64,000 nucleotides of DNA from Brevibacillus laterosporus DSM 25 (GCF_002706795.1 NZ_CP017705.1:4191501-4255500), one strand, 5' to 3'; shown: positions 27,358 to 36,865, counted from the first letter of the stretch. Numbers and translations are program-made. Notes: generated by a model from the sequence alone, not told the origin.

Positions 27358-27948
27358 ATGCGAGTTGAACGCCTTGGCCAAGACAAGATAAGAATTTTTT
27401 TAACCTTTGACGATCTTACGGAGCGAGGTATTGAAAAGGAAGACATGTGGCGTGACATTCCTAAAGTTCATGAGCTGTTTAATGATATGATGGAGCAGGC
27501 TTATGATGAGCTTGGATTTGAAATATCTGGTCCAGTCGCTGTAGAAGTCTTTGCTTTACCTGCCCAAGGAATGGTAGTCATTGTCACTCGTGGCAAAACA
27601 GGAATTACTGCTGAAAAAGATGAAGAAGAAGATGTATACGAAATGGAAGTCACTTTAGAAGAGAGTGACTTAATCATATATGCTTTCCGCGATTTTGAAC
27701 ATGTCGTTGAAGTAGCCCACAGAATTAATGCCTTCTTAACATATGGGGGTAGCTTATATTTCTATCAGGATAAATACTACCTTGTTTTAGAGGATGTAGA
27801 GCTTGAACAAGAGCGTTACCAACATTTAATTGCCATTTTATCGGAATATGGTGAGGCGAATCCAATTACTGTATACGTGTTAGAAGAATACGGGAAGTCG
27901 ATCATGCCTGATGATGCTGTTAAAGAGATAGCTCGTTATTTTCGTTAA
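27358..27948 (+). CDS. mecA: MecA/YpbH-family ClpC adaptor protein
   Basis: MecA-type adaptors target substrates such as ComK and Spo0A to ClpCP and control ClpC assembly. The 196-residue product has the N-terminal substrate-binding domain (MRVERLGQDKIRIFLTFDDL, residues 1-85), an acidic linker EKDEEEDVYE, and a C-terminal ClpC-binding domain (110-196) ending in the family-typical AVKEIARYF. Length and context (before gudB) fit YpbH/MecB of B. subtilis; no second copy is in the window. GTGAGGAGGGA precedes the ATG. Confidence 0.9.
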   Translation: MRVERLGQDKIRIFLTFDDLTERGIEKEDMWRDIPKVHELFNDMMEQAYDELGFEISGPVAVEVFALPAQGMVVIVTRGKTGITAEKDEEEDVYEMEVTLEESDLIIYAFRDFEHVVEVAHRINAFLTYGGSLYFYQDKYYLVLEDVELEQERYQHLIAILSEYGEANPITVYVLEEYGKSIMPDDAVKEIARYFR

Positions 27949-27959
27949 TGTGAAAAGAG

Positions 27960-27991
27960 AAGGACACCTGTGTATATAGGTGTCCTTTTTT
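27960..27991 (+). terminator. mecA: Intrinsic terminator after mecA
   Basis: Perfect arms AAGGACACCT and AGGTGTCCTT with an 8-base loop and a T run; it can also serve the convergent deacetylase gene in part. Confidence 0.85.
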
Positions 27992-28008
27992 CTACTACCA
28001 TTTTCATT

Positions 28009-28770
28009 TTAGATACCCGCAAATAAGTCGGTTTCTTTTTGTATAGGATGATAGTTGGGCAAGTTGTGCCAGGCCAATAGATAATAATTAGTGGTAGGGA
28101 CGTTTTTATAATCATGGGCAGTTATACCTGGAAAAACTCGCTCAACAGATAAATGCTGTGTTTTATGGGCTAGTAAAGCTTTAGCTATCCGATCTCTATA
28201 GGGCTTTTGATCAATAATAGTTGTAATATCTTCTAGTGAATCACCATTGGTAGGAGTGCCATTTTTGCTCGTAAAAGGAGCAGTTAACGGTATTGTCGCA
28301 TGATATAGCTTACGAACACTAGAAGAATCGTCTAGTAAGTGCTCAACGACATACTGAGTAGCCTTAGACATCGCTATATGATCAGGATGACCCGATATCC
28401 CATGTGGAGCAAAAGTAATCAAAATTTGTGGTTTTTCCTCATCAATTATTTCTTTTATATGGGCAGCAAGCTCCTCTATTGGAGAATTGCCTACTAGTTT
28501 ATCCTCATAATCTAATACGGCAACTCGATCCACACCTAAGATTTCACAGGCATGGCGTAATTCAGCCTCTCTATAAGCGGGTAACTCCTCTGGTGTACAT
28601 AGAGGTGGTGTTCCTGCTTTACCTGCCTGACCTCGCGTAGCACACAGGAGAGTTTGACGAACAGTACCTTGGTCATTATAAAATGCAATCGTGGCCCCGG
28701 AGGCAAATGTCTCATCGTCTGGATGCGCATAAATTAATAGAATTCCTTTTTGTGTTGTCAACAAATTCAC
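28009..28770 (-). CDS. PIG-L family deacetylase (BshB-like)
   Basis: This 253-residue protein has the zinc motif AHPDDE near the N terminus and the third ligand in HPDHIAMSKAT, as in LmbE/PIG-L N-acetyl sugar deacetylases. Members of this group in Firmicutes (BshB1, BshB2) deacetylate GlcNAc-malate in bacillithiol synthesis; BshB2 is the closer guess but specificity is unproven. The start is uncertain: GTG 28770 is only one base from GGAG, whereas TTG 28764 has good spacing. It is convergent with mecA and divergent from gudB. Confidence 0.8.
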   Translation of the reverse strand: MNLLTTQKGILLIYAHPDDETFASGATIAFYNDQGTVRQTLLCATRGQAGKAGTPPLCTPEELPAYREAELRHACEILGVDRVAVLDYEDKLVGNSPIEELAAHIKEIIDEEKPQILITFAPHGISGHPDHIAMSKATQYVVEHLLDDSSSVRKLYHATIPLTAPFTSKNGTPTNGDSLEDITTIIDQKPYRDRIAKALLAHKTQHLSVERVFPGITAHDYKNVPTTNYYLLAWHNLPNYHPIQKETDLFAGI

Positions 28771-29042
28771 ACTCCTATAGCCTTCTTTATTGTTATTATG
28801 GCATAGGTTCCTCCATACGCATACAAAAGAAGCACATTGATAAGCGCGTAACCCTTTTCATTTTAGTAAAAGAGGAGTATGCTTTGGCTGTAGGAAAGTT
28901 TAGTGACAAGAGAGAATTTCCGTTTTTTCTAGAAAGTTCTTATAAATAAGGAAAAAGCAGAATTTTTACTTCTCTTTCAGGTAGTGAGCGTGTATACTGA
29001 ACGATGGATTTACTGAACATAACTTTTTGAGGTGATTATACA

Positions 29043-30332
29043 ATGGGGAATCACGAAATGGTAACCAACAACACTGAGACTGCGCAACAAAAAGAAAGTC
29101 TGAATCTTTTAGCTTCGACGCAGACGGTGATTAGGGAAGCACTAGAAAAACTAGGTTACCAAGAGTCGATGTACGAACTGTTAAAGGAGCCTTTGCGAGT
29201 CCTGACTGTTCGCATCCCAGTTCGAATGGACAATGGCGATACAAAAGTGTTCACAGGCTATCGTGCACAACACAATGATGCTGTTGGTCCAACAAAGGGC
29301 GGAATACGTTTCCATCCAGAAGTTACAGAGGATGAAGTGAAAGCGCTTTCTATATGGATGAGCTTGAAGGCGGGAATTGTTGATTTACCGTATGGCGGGG
29401 GTAAAGGTGGAATTATTTGTGATCCACGCGAAATGTCCTTCCCTGAATTAGAGCGTCTTAGCCGTGGTTATGTACGCGCTATCAGTCAATTAGTTGGACC
29501 AACTAAAGACATCCCTGCTCCAGACGTATTTACCAATTCACAAATCATGGCATGGATGATGGACGAGTATAGTTGCATTCGTGAATTTGACTCTCCAGGA
29601 TTCATTACGGGTAAACCTATTGCATTAGGGGGCTCTCATGGTCGTGAAACAGCTACAGCAAAAGGTGTAACCATCTGCATTCGTGAAGCTGCTAAGAAGC
29701 TAGGTATCAATCTTGAAGGTGCTCGCGTGGTTGTCCAGGGCTTTGGTAATGCGGGAAGTTATTTATCTAAATTCATGCATGACGCTGGTGCTAAAGTGGT
29801 AGGTATCTCTGATGCTTACGGTGCTCTTTACGATCCAAATGGTTTGGATATTGATTACCTTTTAGATCGTCGCGATTCTTTTGGTACCGTTACCAAACTA
29901 TTTACCAACACCATTTCTAATAAAGAACTATTGGAATTGGATTGCGATATACTTGTTCCGGCTGCTATTGAAAACCAAATCACAGCTGAGAATGCACATA
30001 ACATTAAAGCTTCTATTGTAGTAGAAGCAGCCAATGGACCAACCACATTAGAAGCTACTAAAGTTTTAACAGAGCGTGGCATTTTGTTAGTGCCTGACGT
30101 GCTAGCTAGCTCTGGCGGTGTAACAGTATCGTACTTTGAGTGGGTACAAAACAACCAAGGTTACTATTGGACAGAAGAAGAAGTTGAAGAGAAATTAGAA
30201 CGTGTGATGGTTCGTTCGTTTGAGAACGTCTACCAAACTTCTCAAACACGTCGTGTAAATATGCGTTTAGCTGCTTATATGGTGGGCGCTCGAAAGATGG
30301 CGGAAGCATCTCGTTTCCGTGGATGGGTTTAA
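29043..30332 (+). CDS. gudB: NAD-specific glutamate dehydrogenase
   Basis: Glutamate dehydrogenase interconverts glutamate and 2-oxoglutarate plus ammonium. The 429-residue hexameric-type enzyme shows the substrate region GPTKGGIRFHP, catalytic Lys in KAGIVDLPYGGGKGG, and the nucleotide fold VVVQGFGNAGSY. No internal duplication like the 9-bp insertion of laboratory B. subtilis gudB is evident near the active site. AGGTGA precedes ATG 29043. Its position next to the ypb genes matches B. subtilis gudB. Confidence 0.93.
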   Translation: MGNHEMVTNNTETAQQKESLNLLASTQTVIREALEKLGYQESMYELLKEPLRVLTVRIPVRMDNGDTKVFTGYRAQHNDAVGPTKGGIRFHPEVTEDEVKALSIWMSLKAGIVDLPYGGGKGGIICDPREMSFPELERLSRGYVRAISQLVGPTKDIPAPDVFTNSQIMAWMMDEYSCIREFDSPGFITGKPIALGGSHGRETATAKGVTICIREAAKKLGINLEGARVVVQGFGNAGSYLSKFMHDAGAKVVGISDAYGALYDPNGLDIDYLLDRRDSFGTVTKLFTNTISNKELLELDCDILVPAAIENQITAENAHNIKASIVVEAANGPTTLEATKVLTERGILLVPDVLASSGGVTVSYFEWVQNNQGYYWTEEEVEEKLERVMVRSFENVYQTSQTRRVNMRLAAYMVGARKMAEASRFRGWV

Positions 30333-30343
30333 GATAAAGGAAG

Positions 30344-30377
30344 AGCCTTCTTGGATGGATGCCAAGAAGGCTTTTTT
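30344..30377 (+). terminator. gudB: Intrinsic terminator after gudB
   Basis: AGCCTTCTTGG and CCAAGAAGGCT arms, 8-base loop, T6. Confidence 0.9.
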
Positions 30378-30421
30378 ATTTGTGCTACTCATTTTGTGTG
30401 GTAGAGATGAGAAGAAATAGT

Positions 30422-30466
30422 AAAAAAACAATCACGTAGAAACATCCTTCTTTCTACGTGATTGTT
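30422..30466 (-). terminator. ansA: Intrinsic terminator after ansA
   Basis: 16-bp arms AACAATCACGTAGAAA and its complement, T7 on the minus strand, 20 bases past the ansA stop. Confidence 0.9.
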
Positions 30467-30485
30467 ACGAATTCACAGTCTGCTA

Positions 30486-31457
30486 TTAGTGATCAAAGCA
30501 ATCTTGCAATTTTGTTGAGTCAATGGTTTGTTGTAAAGCTACCAACAGCTTCAAACGCGCCTTCTGTCCGTTTAATCCATTTGAAAAAATCATACCCATA
30601 TCTTTTAATTGACGTCCACCGCCTTCATATCCGTATAAATCTTGCACCTGTCCGTTATAGCAACGTGAAACGACGACAATAGGGACATTTTGCTGTAGTA
30701 GCTCCTTTAGTACGGGAAGGATCATTGGAGGTAGGTTTCCTAAACCAAACGCTTCAATTACCATACCATCAATTTTTTGGTCTAACAAAAAGCGGAGCCA
30801 GGCAGGGTCCATACCTGTTACCGCTTTAATGAGCGGTACATTGCCATCTGCATGCGATATTTCATAAAATTCGCGTGAAAGAGGCGCATGGTGGTACTGG
30901 ATGGATTTTTTTGAGATGGTACCAATCGGCCCGTAAGAAGGGGATTGGAAGGTAGCTACATTAGATGTATGGGTCTTGGTTACATGCCGGGCTGCATGAA
31001 TTTCATCATTAAAAACAACCAGTACACCTTTGTTTCGACTGCTTGGATCGATGGCCGTGCGCACGGAAGAAATCAGGTTGACAGGACCGTCTGCTCCTAG
31101 TTCATTACTAGAGCGCATAGCACCTGTTACGACAATCGGCACGGTAATTGGCAGGGTAAGGTCAAGAAAATATGCTGTTTCTTCGAGGGTATCGGTACCA
31201 TGAGTAATCACGATACCATCGTAAGTATCTTGTAACAGCTCTTGTTCAATAATTTCCCGCAGTTGATTCATAATAGCAGGCGTCATGTGTGGACTGGGTA
31301 GGTTAACGAAATCTTTCATTACCACATCAGCATACTTACTTAAATAGGGAAGATTATGGTTTAGAACATGCTCATCTAGTGGTTTAACGCTTTCTGTGCC
31401 TTCTTCGACTGACATTGCAATGGTACCGCCTGTATTTATTACTAGCACTTTTTTCAT
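30486..31457 (-). CDS. ansA: Type I L-asparaginase
   Basis: Cytoplasmic L-asparaginase hydrolyses asparagine to aspartate and ammonia. The two catalytic threonine motifs are intact: NTGGTIAM near the N terminus and THGTDTLEETAYFL around residue 85-100, with GAMRSSNELGADG after it. ATG 31457 with AGGAGAGAG gives 323 residues; an in-frame ATG 30 bases upstream lacks such a site. It faces gudB; both serve amino-acid catabolism. Confidence 0.9.
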   Translation of the reverse strand: MKKVLVINTGGTIAMSVEEGTESVKPLDEHVLNHNLPYLSKYADVVMKDFVNLPSPHMTPAIMNQLREIIEQELLQDTYDGIVITHGTDTLEETAYFLDLTLPITVPIVVTGAMRSSNELGADGPVNLISSVRTAIDPSSRNKGVLVVFNDEIHAARHVTKTHTSNVATFQSPSYGPIGTISKKSIQYHHAPLSREFYEISHADGNVPLIKAVTGMDPAWLRFLLDQKIDGMVIEAFGLGNLPPMILPVLKELLQQNVPIVVVSRCYNGQVQDLYGYEGGGRQLKDMGMIFSNGLNGQKARLKLLVALQQTIDSTKLQDCFDH

Positions 31458-31545
31458 AGGGATCTCTCTCCTGTTGCGGGTTTTCATATATTATCTTTCA
31501 TGGTACGATGAATAGGGAACCTATGTAAAGGAGCAAACAAGAAAT

Positions 31546-32220
31546 ATGATTCCGTTAATTGGTGCAGCTTTGGCGCCAGGACTTGCTTTGCTGTGTTATT
31601 TTTATTTGCGCGATAACTTAGAGCCGGAGCCAATTTCAATGGTGATACGCTCTTTTATTTTTGGTATCTTGCTTGCCTTTCCCGTAATGGTGTTGCAATA
31701 TATTTTTCAAAATGAATGGGGCATCGATTCCGTCTGGTTTAACACGGTAATTTCACCTGCAGTTGTGGAAGAATTTTTTAAATGGTTAGTCGTGTTTCAC
31801 ACCGCATATAAACATGTAGAGTTTAATGAACCGTATGATGGTATTGTTTATGCTGTAGCGGTTTCCCTTGGTTTTGCGACGCTTGAAAACTTTTTGTATC
31901 TCGTGATTAATGGAAAGCAAGTTGCCATGTGGCGAGCATTATTACCAGTTTCTAGCCATGCTTTGTTTGGTATCTATATGGGCTATTACATGGGTAGAGC
32001 TAAATTTGCGAATGCAAATGAGAATCCACTATGGTTATTATTTGTCTCTTTAATGCTGCCAATGTGTTTTCACGCAATTTACAATTTCATTTTTCTGTCT
32101 GTTAATTATTGGTTGTTTATGGTCGTGCCATATATGGCAGTACTTTGGTGGTTTGGAATGAAAAAAGTAGAACTTGCTCACGATATCAGTTCTAAAAAAA
32201 TACACAATCGTCCACACTAG
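31546..32220 (+). CDS. prsW: Intramembrane protease PrsW
   Basis: PrsW is a glutamic-type membrane protease that in B. subtilis makes the site-1 cut in anti-sigma-W factor RsiW in response to antimicrobial peptides. The 224-residue product has the motif EEFFKW in the third hydrophobic segment, ATLEN in the next, and a later SHALFGIYMGY, all typical of the family. AAAGGAG precedes ATG 31546. No rsiW is in the window. Confidence 0.9.
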   Translation: MIPLIGAALAPGLALLCYFYLRDNLEPEPISMVIRSFIFGILLAFPVMVLQYIFQNEWGIDSVWFNTVISPAVVEEFFKWLVVFHTAYKHVEFNEPYDGIVYAVAVSLGFATLENFLYLVINGKQVAMWRALLPVSSHALFGIYMGYYMGRAKFANANENPLWLLFVSLMLPMCFHAIYNFIFLSVNYWLFMVVPYMAVLWWFGMKKVELAHDISSKKIHNRPH

Positions 32221-32241
32221 AGTATGAGGAGGCGACTGTAT

Positions 32242-32406
32242 TTGTTCAAAACTCAGCGATCTAAAATTATGATACGGTGCAACCAATGCGGCGAAAAATT
32301 TATCTTGCGTGGTCGCCCAGGCATGGAAGGAAAAGTTGACACAGGATTTAAGCAATGTATCTGCGACAATCAGGAACAATTTGATATCACCCATCTGGAA
32401 GAATGA
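32242..32406 (+). CDS. Small zinc-ribbon-like protein
   Basis: The 54-residue product carries CNQCGEKF and later CICDN, four cysteines that could form a zinc ribbon. The family is not recognised. TTG 32242 fits the ribosome site GAGGAGG at 32226-32232, whereas the in-frame ATG 32224 overlaps it. It lies between prsW and sleB, close behind prsW. Confidence 0.6.
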   Translation: MFKTQRSKIMIRCNQCGEKFILRGRPGMEGKVDTGFKQCICDNQEQFDITHLEE

Positions 32407-32514
32407 AGAGACTGGTATTTACTGGTCTCTTCTTTCTTTTTGTATAAACATGATTTCCCTCACGAACAATACATACAAGGAAAGGAAATTTACCGGTTTG
32501 AAGGAGGAAGTTAA

Positions 32515-33063
32515 ATGAGGAGTAAAGAGGTCAAAACATGGAGGCTTATGGTTGCAAGTACAGTTGTAGTTATTTGTACGGCATTCTATTTATTACTCGC
32601 TACTAATCTACAAGAAGCGGTGCAGAAACAGACGGAACAGCCTACCGAATCTAATGTGACGCCAGCTGCTACTACCACGGCACAAAAAACATTTTCAGCC
32701 TCACAGTTATCAGACAATGACCTTAAGCTGATGGCAAATGCTGTATATGGAGAAGCGCGTGGAGAACCCTATATCGGGCAAGTAGCGATTGCGGCTGTTA
32801 TCATAAATCGGACAAAGAGTTCATCGTTTCCAAATACGCCTTCCGCTGTTATTTTTGAACCTCGTGCCTTTACTGCGGTAGCAGACGGTCAGATTAACTT
32901 AACCCCGAATGAAAATGCTAAAAAGGCAGTTAAGGATGCTTTGAAAGGGTGGGACCCGACAGAAGGATGTACCTATTATTTTAATCCTGAAACAGCTACA
33001 TCCAAATGGATATGGGGGCGCCCTCAGGTAAAAAAAATCGGTAAACATATATTCTGCCGCTAA
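32515..33063 (+). CDS. sleB: Cell wall hydrolase SleB/CwlJ-type
   Basis: This is a 182-residue spore-cortex lytic enzyme candidate. An N-terminal signal/anchor helix (residues 10-30) and a Thr/Gln-rich linker precede a Hydrolase_2 domain (from about 63) with catalytic Glu in VYGEARGEP, then AAVIINR and the terminal RPQVKKIGKHIFCR. It lacks the N-terminal peptidoglycan-binding repeat of classical SleB and is shorter. Adjacency to ypeB, as in B. subtilis, supports a germination role. GAAGGAGGAAG precedes the ATG. Confidence 0.85.
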   Translation: MRSKEVKTWRLMVASTVVVICTAFYLLLATNLQEAVQKQTEQPTESNVTPAATTTAQKTFSASQLSDNDLKLMANAVYGEARGEPYIGQVAIAAVIINRTKSSSFPNTPSAVIFEPRAFTAVADGQINLTPNENAKKAVKDALKGWDPTEGCTYYFNPETATSKWIWGRPQVKKIGKHIFCR

Positions 33064-33093
33064 TCAATACAACGGAAGAAGGAGGATCTAGAT

Positions 33094-34470
33094 ATGGTTT
33101 ATGGTGCAATTTCGCGAGTGCTGTTTCCGGTATGTTTAGTTGGATTGGTCGGTGTTGGTGTTTGGGGCTATCAGGAACATAACGAGAAGAACAGTATACT
33201 AATCAAAGCAGAGAATCAATATCAAAGGGCTTTCCACGATTTAAACTTTCATATGAACAAACTGCATGATGAGTTAGGGAAATCTGTTGTATTAAATACA
33301 CGCAAGCAGTTAGCTCCATGCCTTACTAATGTGTGGCGTCTTGCATATACCTCACAGAATGACGTTGGTCAACTTCCATTGACTCTAATGCCATTCAATC
33401 ACACAGAAGAATTTTTGGCCAAGGTAGCTGATTTTTCTTATGAAGTAGCTGTGAGAGATTTAAATCAGGAGCCATTGAGTGAAAAGGAGTATAAAAGACT
33501 CAACACTCTGTACCAGAACTCTAAAAAAATCCAAAAAGAATTGACTGGTGTTCAAACAAAGGTTATTGATAGCAAATTGCGCTGGATGGATGTAGAAACA
33601 GCACTTGCTAAACAGCAACAGCCTGGAGATAACACCATCGTTGACGGCTTTAAAACGATTGATAAAAAAGTACAGGAGTTCCCTGAAATGGAATGGGGAA
33701 TGACTGTTCACAATATGGAAACGAAACGTCAGCAACGTATAAAGGGCATATCAGGAAAACCAGTTAGTGAACAAAAAGCGATAGAGATTGCTAAAAAATT
33801 CGTTGGTAACATTTCGCCAAAAGACAAGATTTCTGTAGAAAAAAACGGAAAAGGTATGCAATATAATGCATACAGTGTCCGTATAACTAGTAAAAATGCT
33901 AGTCCAATCAATATGGATGTAACCAAAAAAGGCGGAAAGGTTGTCTGGTTATTAAACGAAAGAGAAGTCAAACAAGCAAAGATAAACTTAGATCAAGCGG
34001 AAAAAAGCGCTAAGAAGTTCCTGAAAGAAAAGGGTTACGGCGATATGGTAGCAACCGAACGAGATACATACGGAGGGATAGGGGTATTTACGTTTGTACC
34101 AAAAGTGGAAGACGTACTAATCTATCCTGATTCCGTAACGGTCAAAGTGGCGCTTGATAATGGAGATGTGAATGGTTTTCATGCTGTTGAATATTTATTT
34201 AACCATAAACAACGCATGATTCCAAAAGCAAAAGTCTCTGCCCAGCGAGCAAGAACTATGATCAATCCACATGTTAAGGTTACTGATTCTAGACTTGCCA
34301 TGATTCAAGGAAAGAATAACGGGAAAGAAGTTTTAGCTTATGAGTTCACTGGACAATTTGAAAATGATGTTTATATGATTTATATCAATGCACAGACTGG
34401 TGAAGAAGAAGATGTAATAAAAATGAATGTAGGCGAGCAAAAAATGCCAAATAAAGGCGAAAATGCATAA
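33094..34470 (+). CDS. ypeB: Germination protein YpeB
   Basis: YpeB is required for the stable presence of SleB in the spore. The 458-residue product has an N-terminal membrane anchor (residues 7-26), a helical N domain, and three C-terminal PepSY-like repeats (around 225-290, 300-375, 385-445) containing conserved AIEIAKKF and SAKKFLKEKGY segments. It follows sleB after 30 bases with AAGGAGGAT in front, so both are expected in one forespore-expressed operon. Confidence 0.92.
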   Translation: MVYGAISRVLFPVCLVGLVGVGVWGYQEHNEKNSILIKAENQYQRAFHDLNFHMNKLHDELGKSVVLNTRKQLAPCLTNVWRLAYTSQNDVGQLPLTLMPFNHTEEFLAKVADFSYEVAVRDLNQEPLSEKEYKRLNTLYQNSKKIQKELTGVQTKVIDSKLRWMDVETALAKQQQPGDNTIVDGFKTIDKKVQEFPEMEWGMTVHNMETKRQQRIKGISGKPVSEQKAIEIAKKFVGNISPKDKISVEKNGKGMQYNAYSVRITSKNASPINMDVTKKGGKVVWLLNEREVKQAKINLDQAEKSAKKFLKEKGYGDMVATERDTYGGIGVFTFVPKVEDVLIYPDSVTVKVALDNGDVNGFHAVEYLFNHKQRMIPKAKVSAQRARTMINPHVKVTDSRLAMIQGKNNGKEVLAYEFTGQFENDVYMIYINAQTGEEEDVIKMNVGEQKMPNKGENA

Positions 34471-34583
34471 GAGGTTAAGAGAGAGTACAAAGGAGTTTGT
34501 CTAAGGGCAAACTTCTTTGTTTGCTGTATGGATATCCGCGTGTGTATAATATTGGAAGAGGGTGAGAAGGGGAGGAAATAAGA

Positions 34584-35267
34584 GTGAGTGTGTTACCTCA
34601 AGTAGGACAAGTGATGCGTCTATCTCTCGCGTCCCTGTCAGAAGAGCAAAGCAAGAAAGTGTATAAGACAAGAGTAGCAGATTATTCTGAAAAAAACTTT
34701 GCAATTGAACTACCCATCGACGAAGAAACGGGCAGAACGGAGTCTCTTCCAATTGGAACGACCTGTTCAGTATGGTATGTTGGACAAGATGGTTCACGAT
34801 TTGATTTTGAAACAAAAATTATTGGTACGAAACAAGAAAACATTTCTATGCTTTTGATGGAAAAAGTAGCAAAAGAACAGATCATTCGTACGCAACGCAG
34901 AGGTTATCTGCGAGTTCCTGCTAGCTTTGAGATCTCTGTTAGCTATCCAGACATCCGAGGAAAACAAAAGATCCTGGCGAAGACTTTGGATATTAGTGGT
35001 GGAGGTCTGGCATTTGCATGTCCCAAGAACCACATCTTACAAGAAGAGCAGGAAATAGCTATGTGGATTAGTTTTCCATCCAAAACGGGAACCGTTAGTC
35101 ATGCTTTTGCCAAAGCACAAGTAACACGTGTCCAAGAACAAGAACTGAGTGATTTTAATTGGATATCTTTGCAGTTTACAACTATATCAGAAGCAGATCG
35201 AGCTAAAATTGTTCGTGTATGTTATGAACGTCAATTGGAAATAAGACAAAAAGGAATAGTTGAGTAA
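34584..35267 (+). CDS. ypfA: PilZ-domain c-di-GMP-binding protein (YpfA/YcgR type)
   Basis: The 227-residue protein has an N-terminal YcgR-like domain (about 1-95) and a PilZ domain with the c-di-GMP motifs RTQRRGYLRVP and DISGGGLAF. In B. subtilis the orthologue (YpfA/DgrA) slows flagellar motility when c-di-GMP is high. GTG 34584 follows GGGGAGGAAAT. It stands upstream of ypfB and cmk as in B. subtilis. Confidence 0.88.
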   Translation: MSVLPQVGQVMRLSLASLSEEQSKKVYKTRVADYSEKNFAIELPIDEETGRTESLPIGTTCSVWYVGQDGSRFDFETKIIGTKQENISMLLMEKVAKEQIIRTQRRGYLRVPASFEISVSYPDIRGKQKILAKTLDISGGGLAFACPKNHILQEEQEIAMWISFPSKTGTVSHAFAKAQVTRVQEQELSDFNWISLQFTTISEADRAKIVRVCYERQLEIRQKGIVE

Positions 35268-35301
35268 TGGTTGACTAACAACAAGAAGGAGCGTTACCTC
35301 C

Positions 35302-35487
35302 ATGAGAAAATCAACGTTTGATGCTCGTTTTGTAATGCTGTCCAATCGTTTAGAGAGATATCTTATGAAAGCTATCATTATTTTTATTGCTTCTTTATTG
35401 TTGGCTCAAACCATTTTAACTTGGAGTTCAATTCGCCCTTATTTTGTTCGCGTTGAGAGATTGGAAGGCATTTCTGCTATCCGTTAA
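35302..35487 (+). CDS. ypfB: YpfB-like small membrane protein
   Basis: A 61-residue protein with a cytoplasmic N-terminal segment, one membrane helix (about 23-43, AIIIFIASLLLAQTILTW) and a short external tail ending RLEGISAI. It corresponds in size and place to B. subtilis YpfB. The function is unknown. The ATG follows AAGAAGGAGCG. Confidence 0.7.
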   Translation: MRKSTFDARFVMLSNRLERYLMKAIIIFIASLLLAQTILTWSSIRPYFVRVERLEGISAIR

Positions 35488-35508
35488 TTTGCTTCATATT
35501 CGCTACTG

Positions 35509-35514
35509 TGGTAC
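35509..35514 (+). promoter_or_regulatory. cmk: Extended -10 box upstream of cmk
   Basis: TGTGGTACAAT contains an extended -10 (TG-N-TACAAT). No clear -35 box. It would give a leader of about 85 bases for cmk-plsC. Confidence 0.35.
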
Positions 35515-35606
35515 AATATACCATAGCTTGGCTTCGACGAACTGTCTTCGCTCGAGGCTTTTCTTCATTATTAACGTATTTAAACTCTAGTAGGTGAATT
35601 TACATA

Positions 35607-36257
35607 ATGAATATTGCAATTGATGGACCTGCTGGTGCAGGGAAGAGTACCGTGGCACAACTAGTTGCTGCTGCATTACAGTACGTTTATATTGATACAG
35701 GAGCGATGTATCGGGCTTTAGCTTGGGCTGTTTTAAAGAACGGCACTGCAATTGAAGATCAAGAATCTGTTGCAAGCCTGTTACAACAAGCCAAGATTGA
35801 GTTGAAGCGTACAGAGGAAGGACAACGCGTGTATTGGGATCATGAGGATATCACTCACCAAATTCGCACACAGGAAGTAAGTAATTATGCTTCAGTAGTG
35901 GCGAGTTACCCAGAAGTTCGTGCTACGATGCTAATTCTGCAACGTGATATGGCCCAGCAAGGAAATGTAGTGATGGATGGGCGCGATATAGGTACGCACG
36001 TGTTACCTGAAGCGGAAGTGAAAGTTTTTCTGACAGCTTCCATTGAAGAGAGAGCTACACGTCGTTTTGGTGACCTTCTTGCAAAAGGGGAACAACCTGA
36101 TATAACCGAATTACAAAAGGAAATTGCTGAGCGCGACAAACGCGATCGTGAGCGAGAAACAGCGCCACTCAAGCAGGCTGAGGATGCTATCTTATTAGAC
36201 ACCACAGGAATGCCGCTTGATGAGGTTGTTAGTAAAATTCTTGCGCTCTGCAAATGA
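35607..36257 (+). CDS. cmk: Cytidylate kinase
   Basis: Cmk phosphorylates CMP and dCMP to the diphosphates. The 216-residue protein has the P-loop GPAGAGKSTVAQ at residues 7-18, DTGAMYRALAW, the CMP-binding stretch VVMDGRDIGTHVLP, and the lid segment KRDRERETAPLK. All are standard. TAGGTGA precedes ATG 35607. It is 14 bases upstream of plsC. Confidence 0.95.
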   Translation: MNIAIDGPAGAGKSTVAQLVAAALQYVYIDTGAMYRALAWAVLKNGTAIEDQESVASLLQQAKIELKRTEEGQRVYWDHEDITHQIRTQEVSNYASVVASYPEVRATMLILQRDMAQQGNVVMDGRDIGTHVLPEAEVKVFLTASIEERATRRFGDLLAKGEQPDITELQKEIAERDKRDRERETAPLKQAEDAILLDTTGMPLDEVVSKILALCK

Positions 36258-36271
36258 TTGGGTGAAATACA

Positions 36272-36865
36272 TTGATTCTTTATAAATTTTTTAGAGGTAT
36301 ATTCCGTATTGTTCTTAAGGGATTGTATCGATATGAGTCCATAGGATATGAGAATGTACCAAATGAAGGTCCAGTCATTCTATGCTGCAATCATATTAGT
36401 AATTGGGATCCGCCCTTACTAGGATGTGGAATAGACCGACAAGTCAGTTATATGGCAAAAGAAGAATTGTTTAGGTTTCCCGTTTTGTCTCACGTACTGA
36501 AAAGCTTTAACGCAATTCCTGTTAAGCGTGGTGGGAATGATCGAGGTGCTATTCGTACTACACTACAGGTTCTGGAACAGGGAAGGGTCTTTGGTATCTT
36601 TCCGGAGGGAACGCGAAGCAAATCAGGAGAATTGGGCGAAGGAAAGACGGGAGTAGCAATGTTTGCTCTCAAATCAGAGGCAACTATCGTACCTGTAGCA
36701 ATAATTGGACCATACCGTTTGTTTCATAAAGTAAAAGTTGTGTATGGAAAGCCAATTGATATCTCAAAGTACCGAGAAGCTAAAAGCAGTAGTGATACTA
36801 TGCGCGAGGTAACGCAGGTGATTATGGGCGAGATTCAAAAATTAAAAGATACTCATCAACAGTAG
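36272..36865 (+). CDS. plsC: 1-acyl-sn-glycerol-3-phosphate acyltransferase
   Basis: PlsC adds the second acyl chain to lysophosphatidic acid to make phosphatidic acid. The 197-residue product has the acyltransferase motifs NHISNWDPP (HxxxxD), GAIRTTLQVLEQG, and FPEGTRSKSG. TTG 36272 has GGGTGA in front. Adjacent cmk supplies CTP needed downstream in phospholipid synthesis; plsY and gpsA of the same pathway are 5 kb further. Confidence 0.92.
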   Translation: MILYKFFRGIFRIVLKGLYRYESIGYENVPNEGPVILCCNHISNWDPPLLGCGIDRQVSYMAKEELFRFPVLSHVLKSFNAIPVKRGGNDRGAIRTTLQVLEQGRVFGIFPEGTRSKSGELGEGKTGVAMFALKSEATIVPVAIIGPYRLFHKVKVVYGKPIDISKYREAKSSSDTMREVTQVIMGEIQKLKDTHQQ

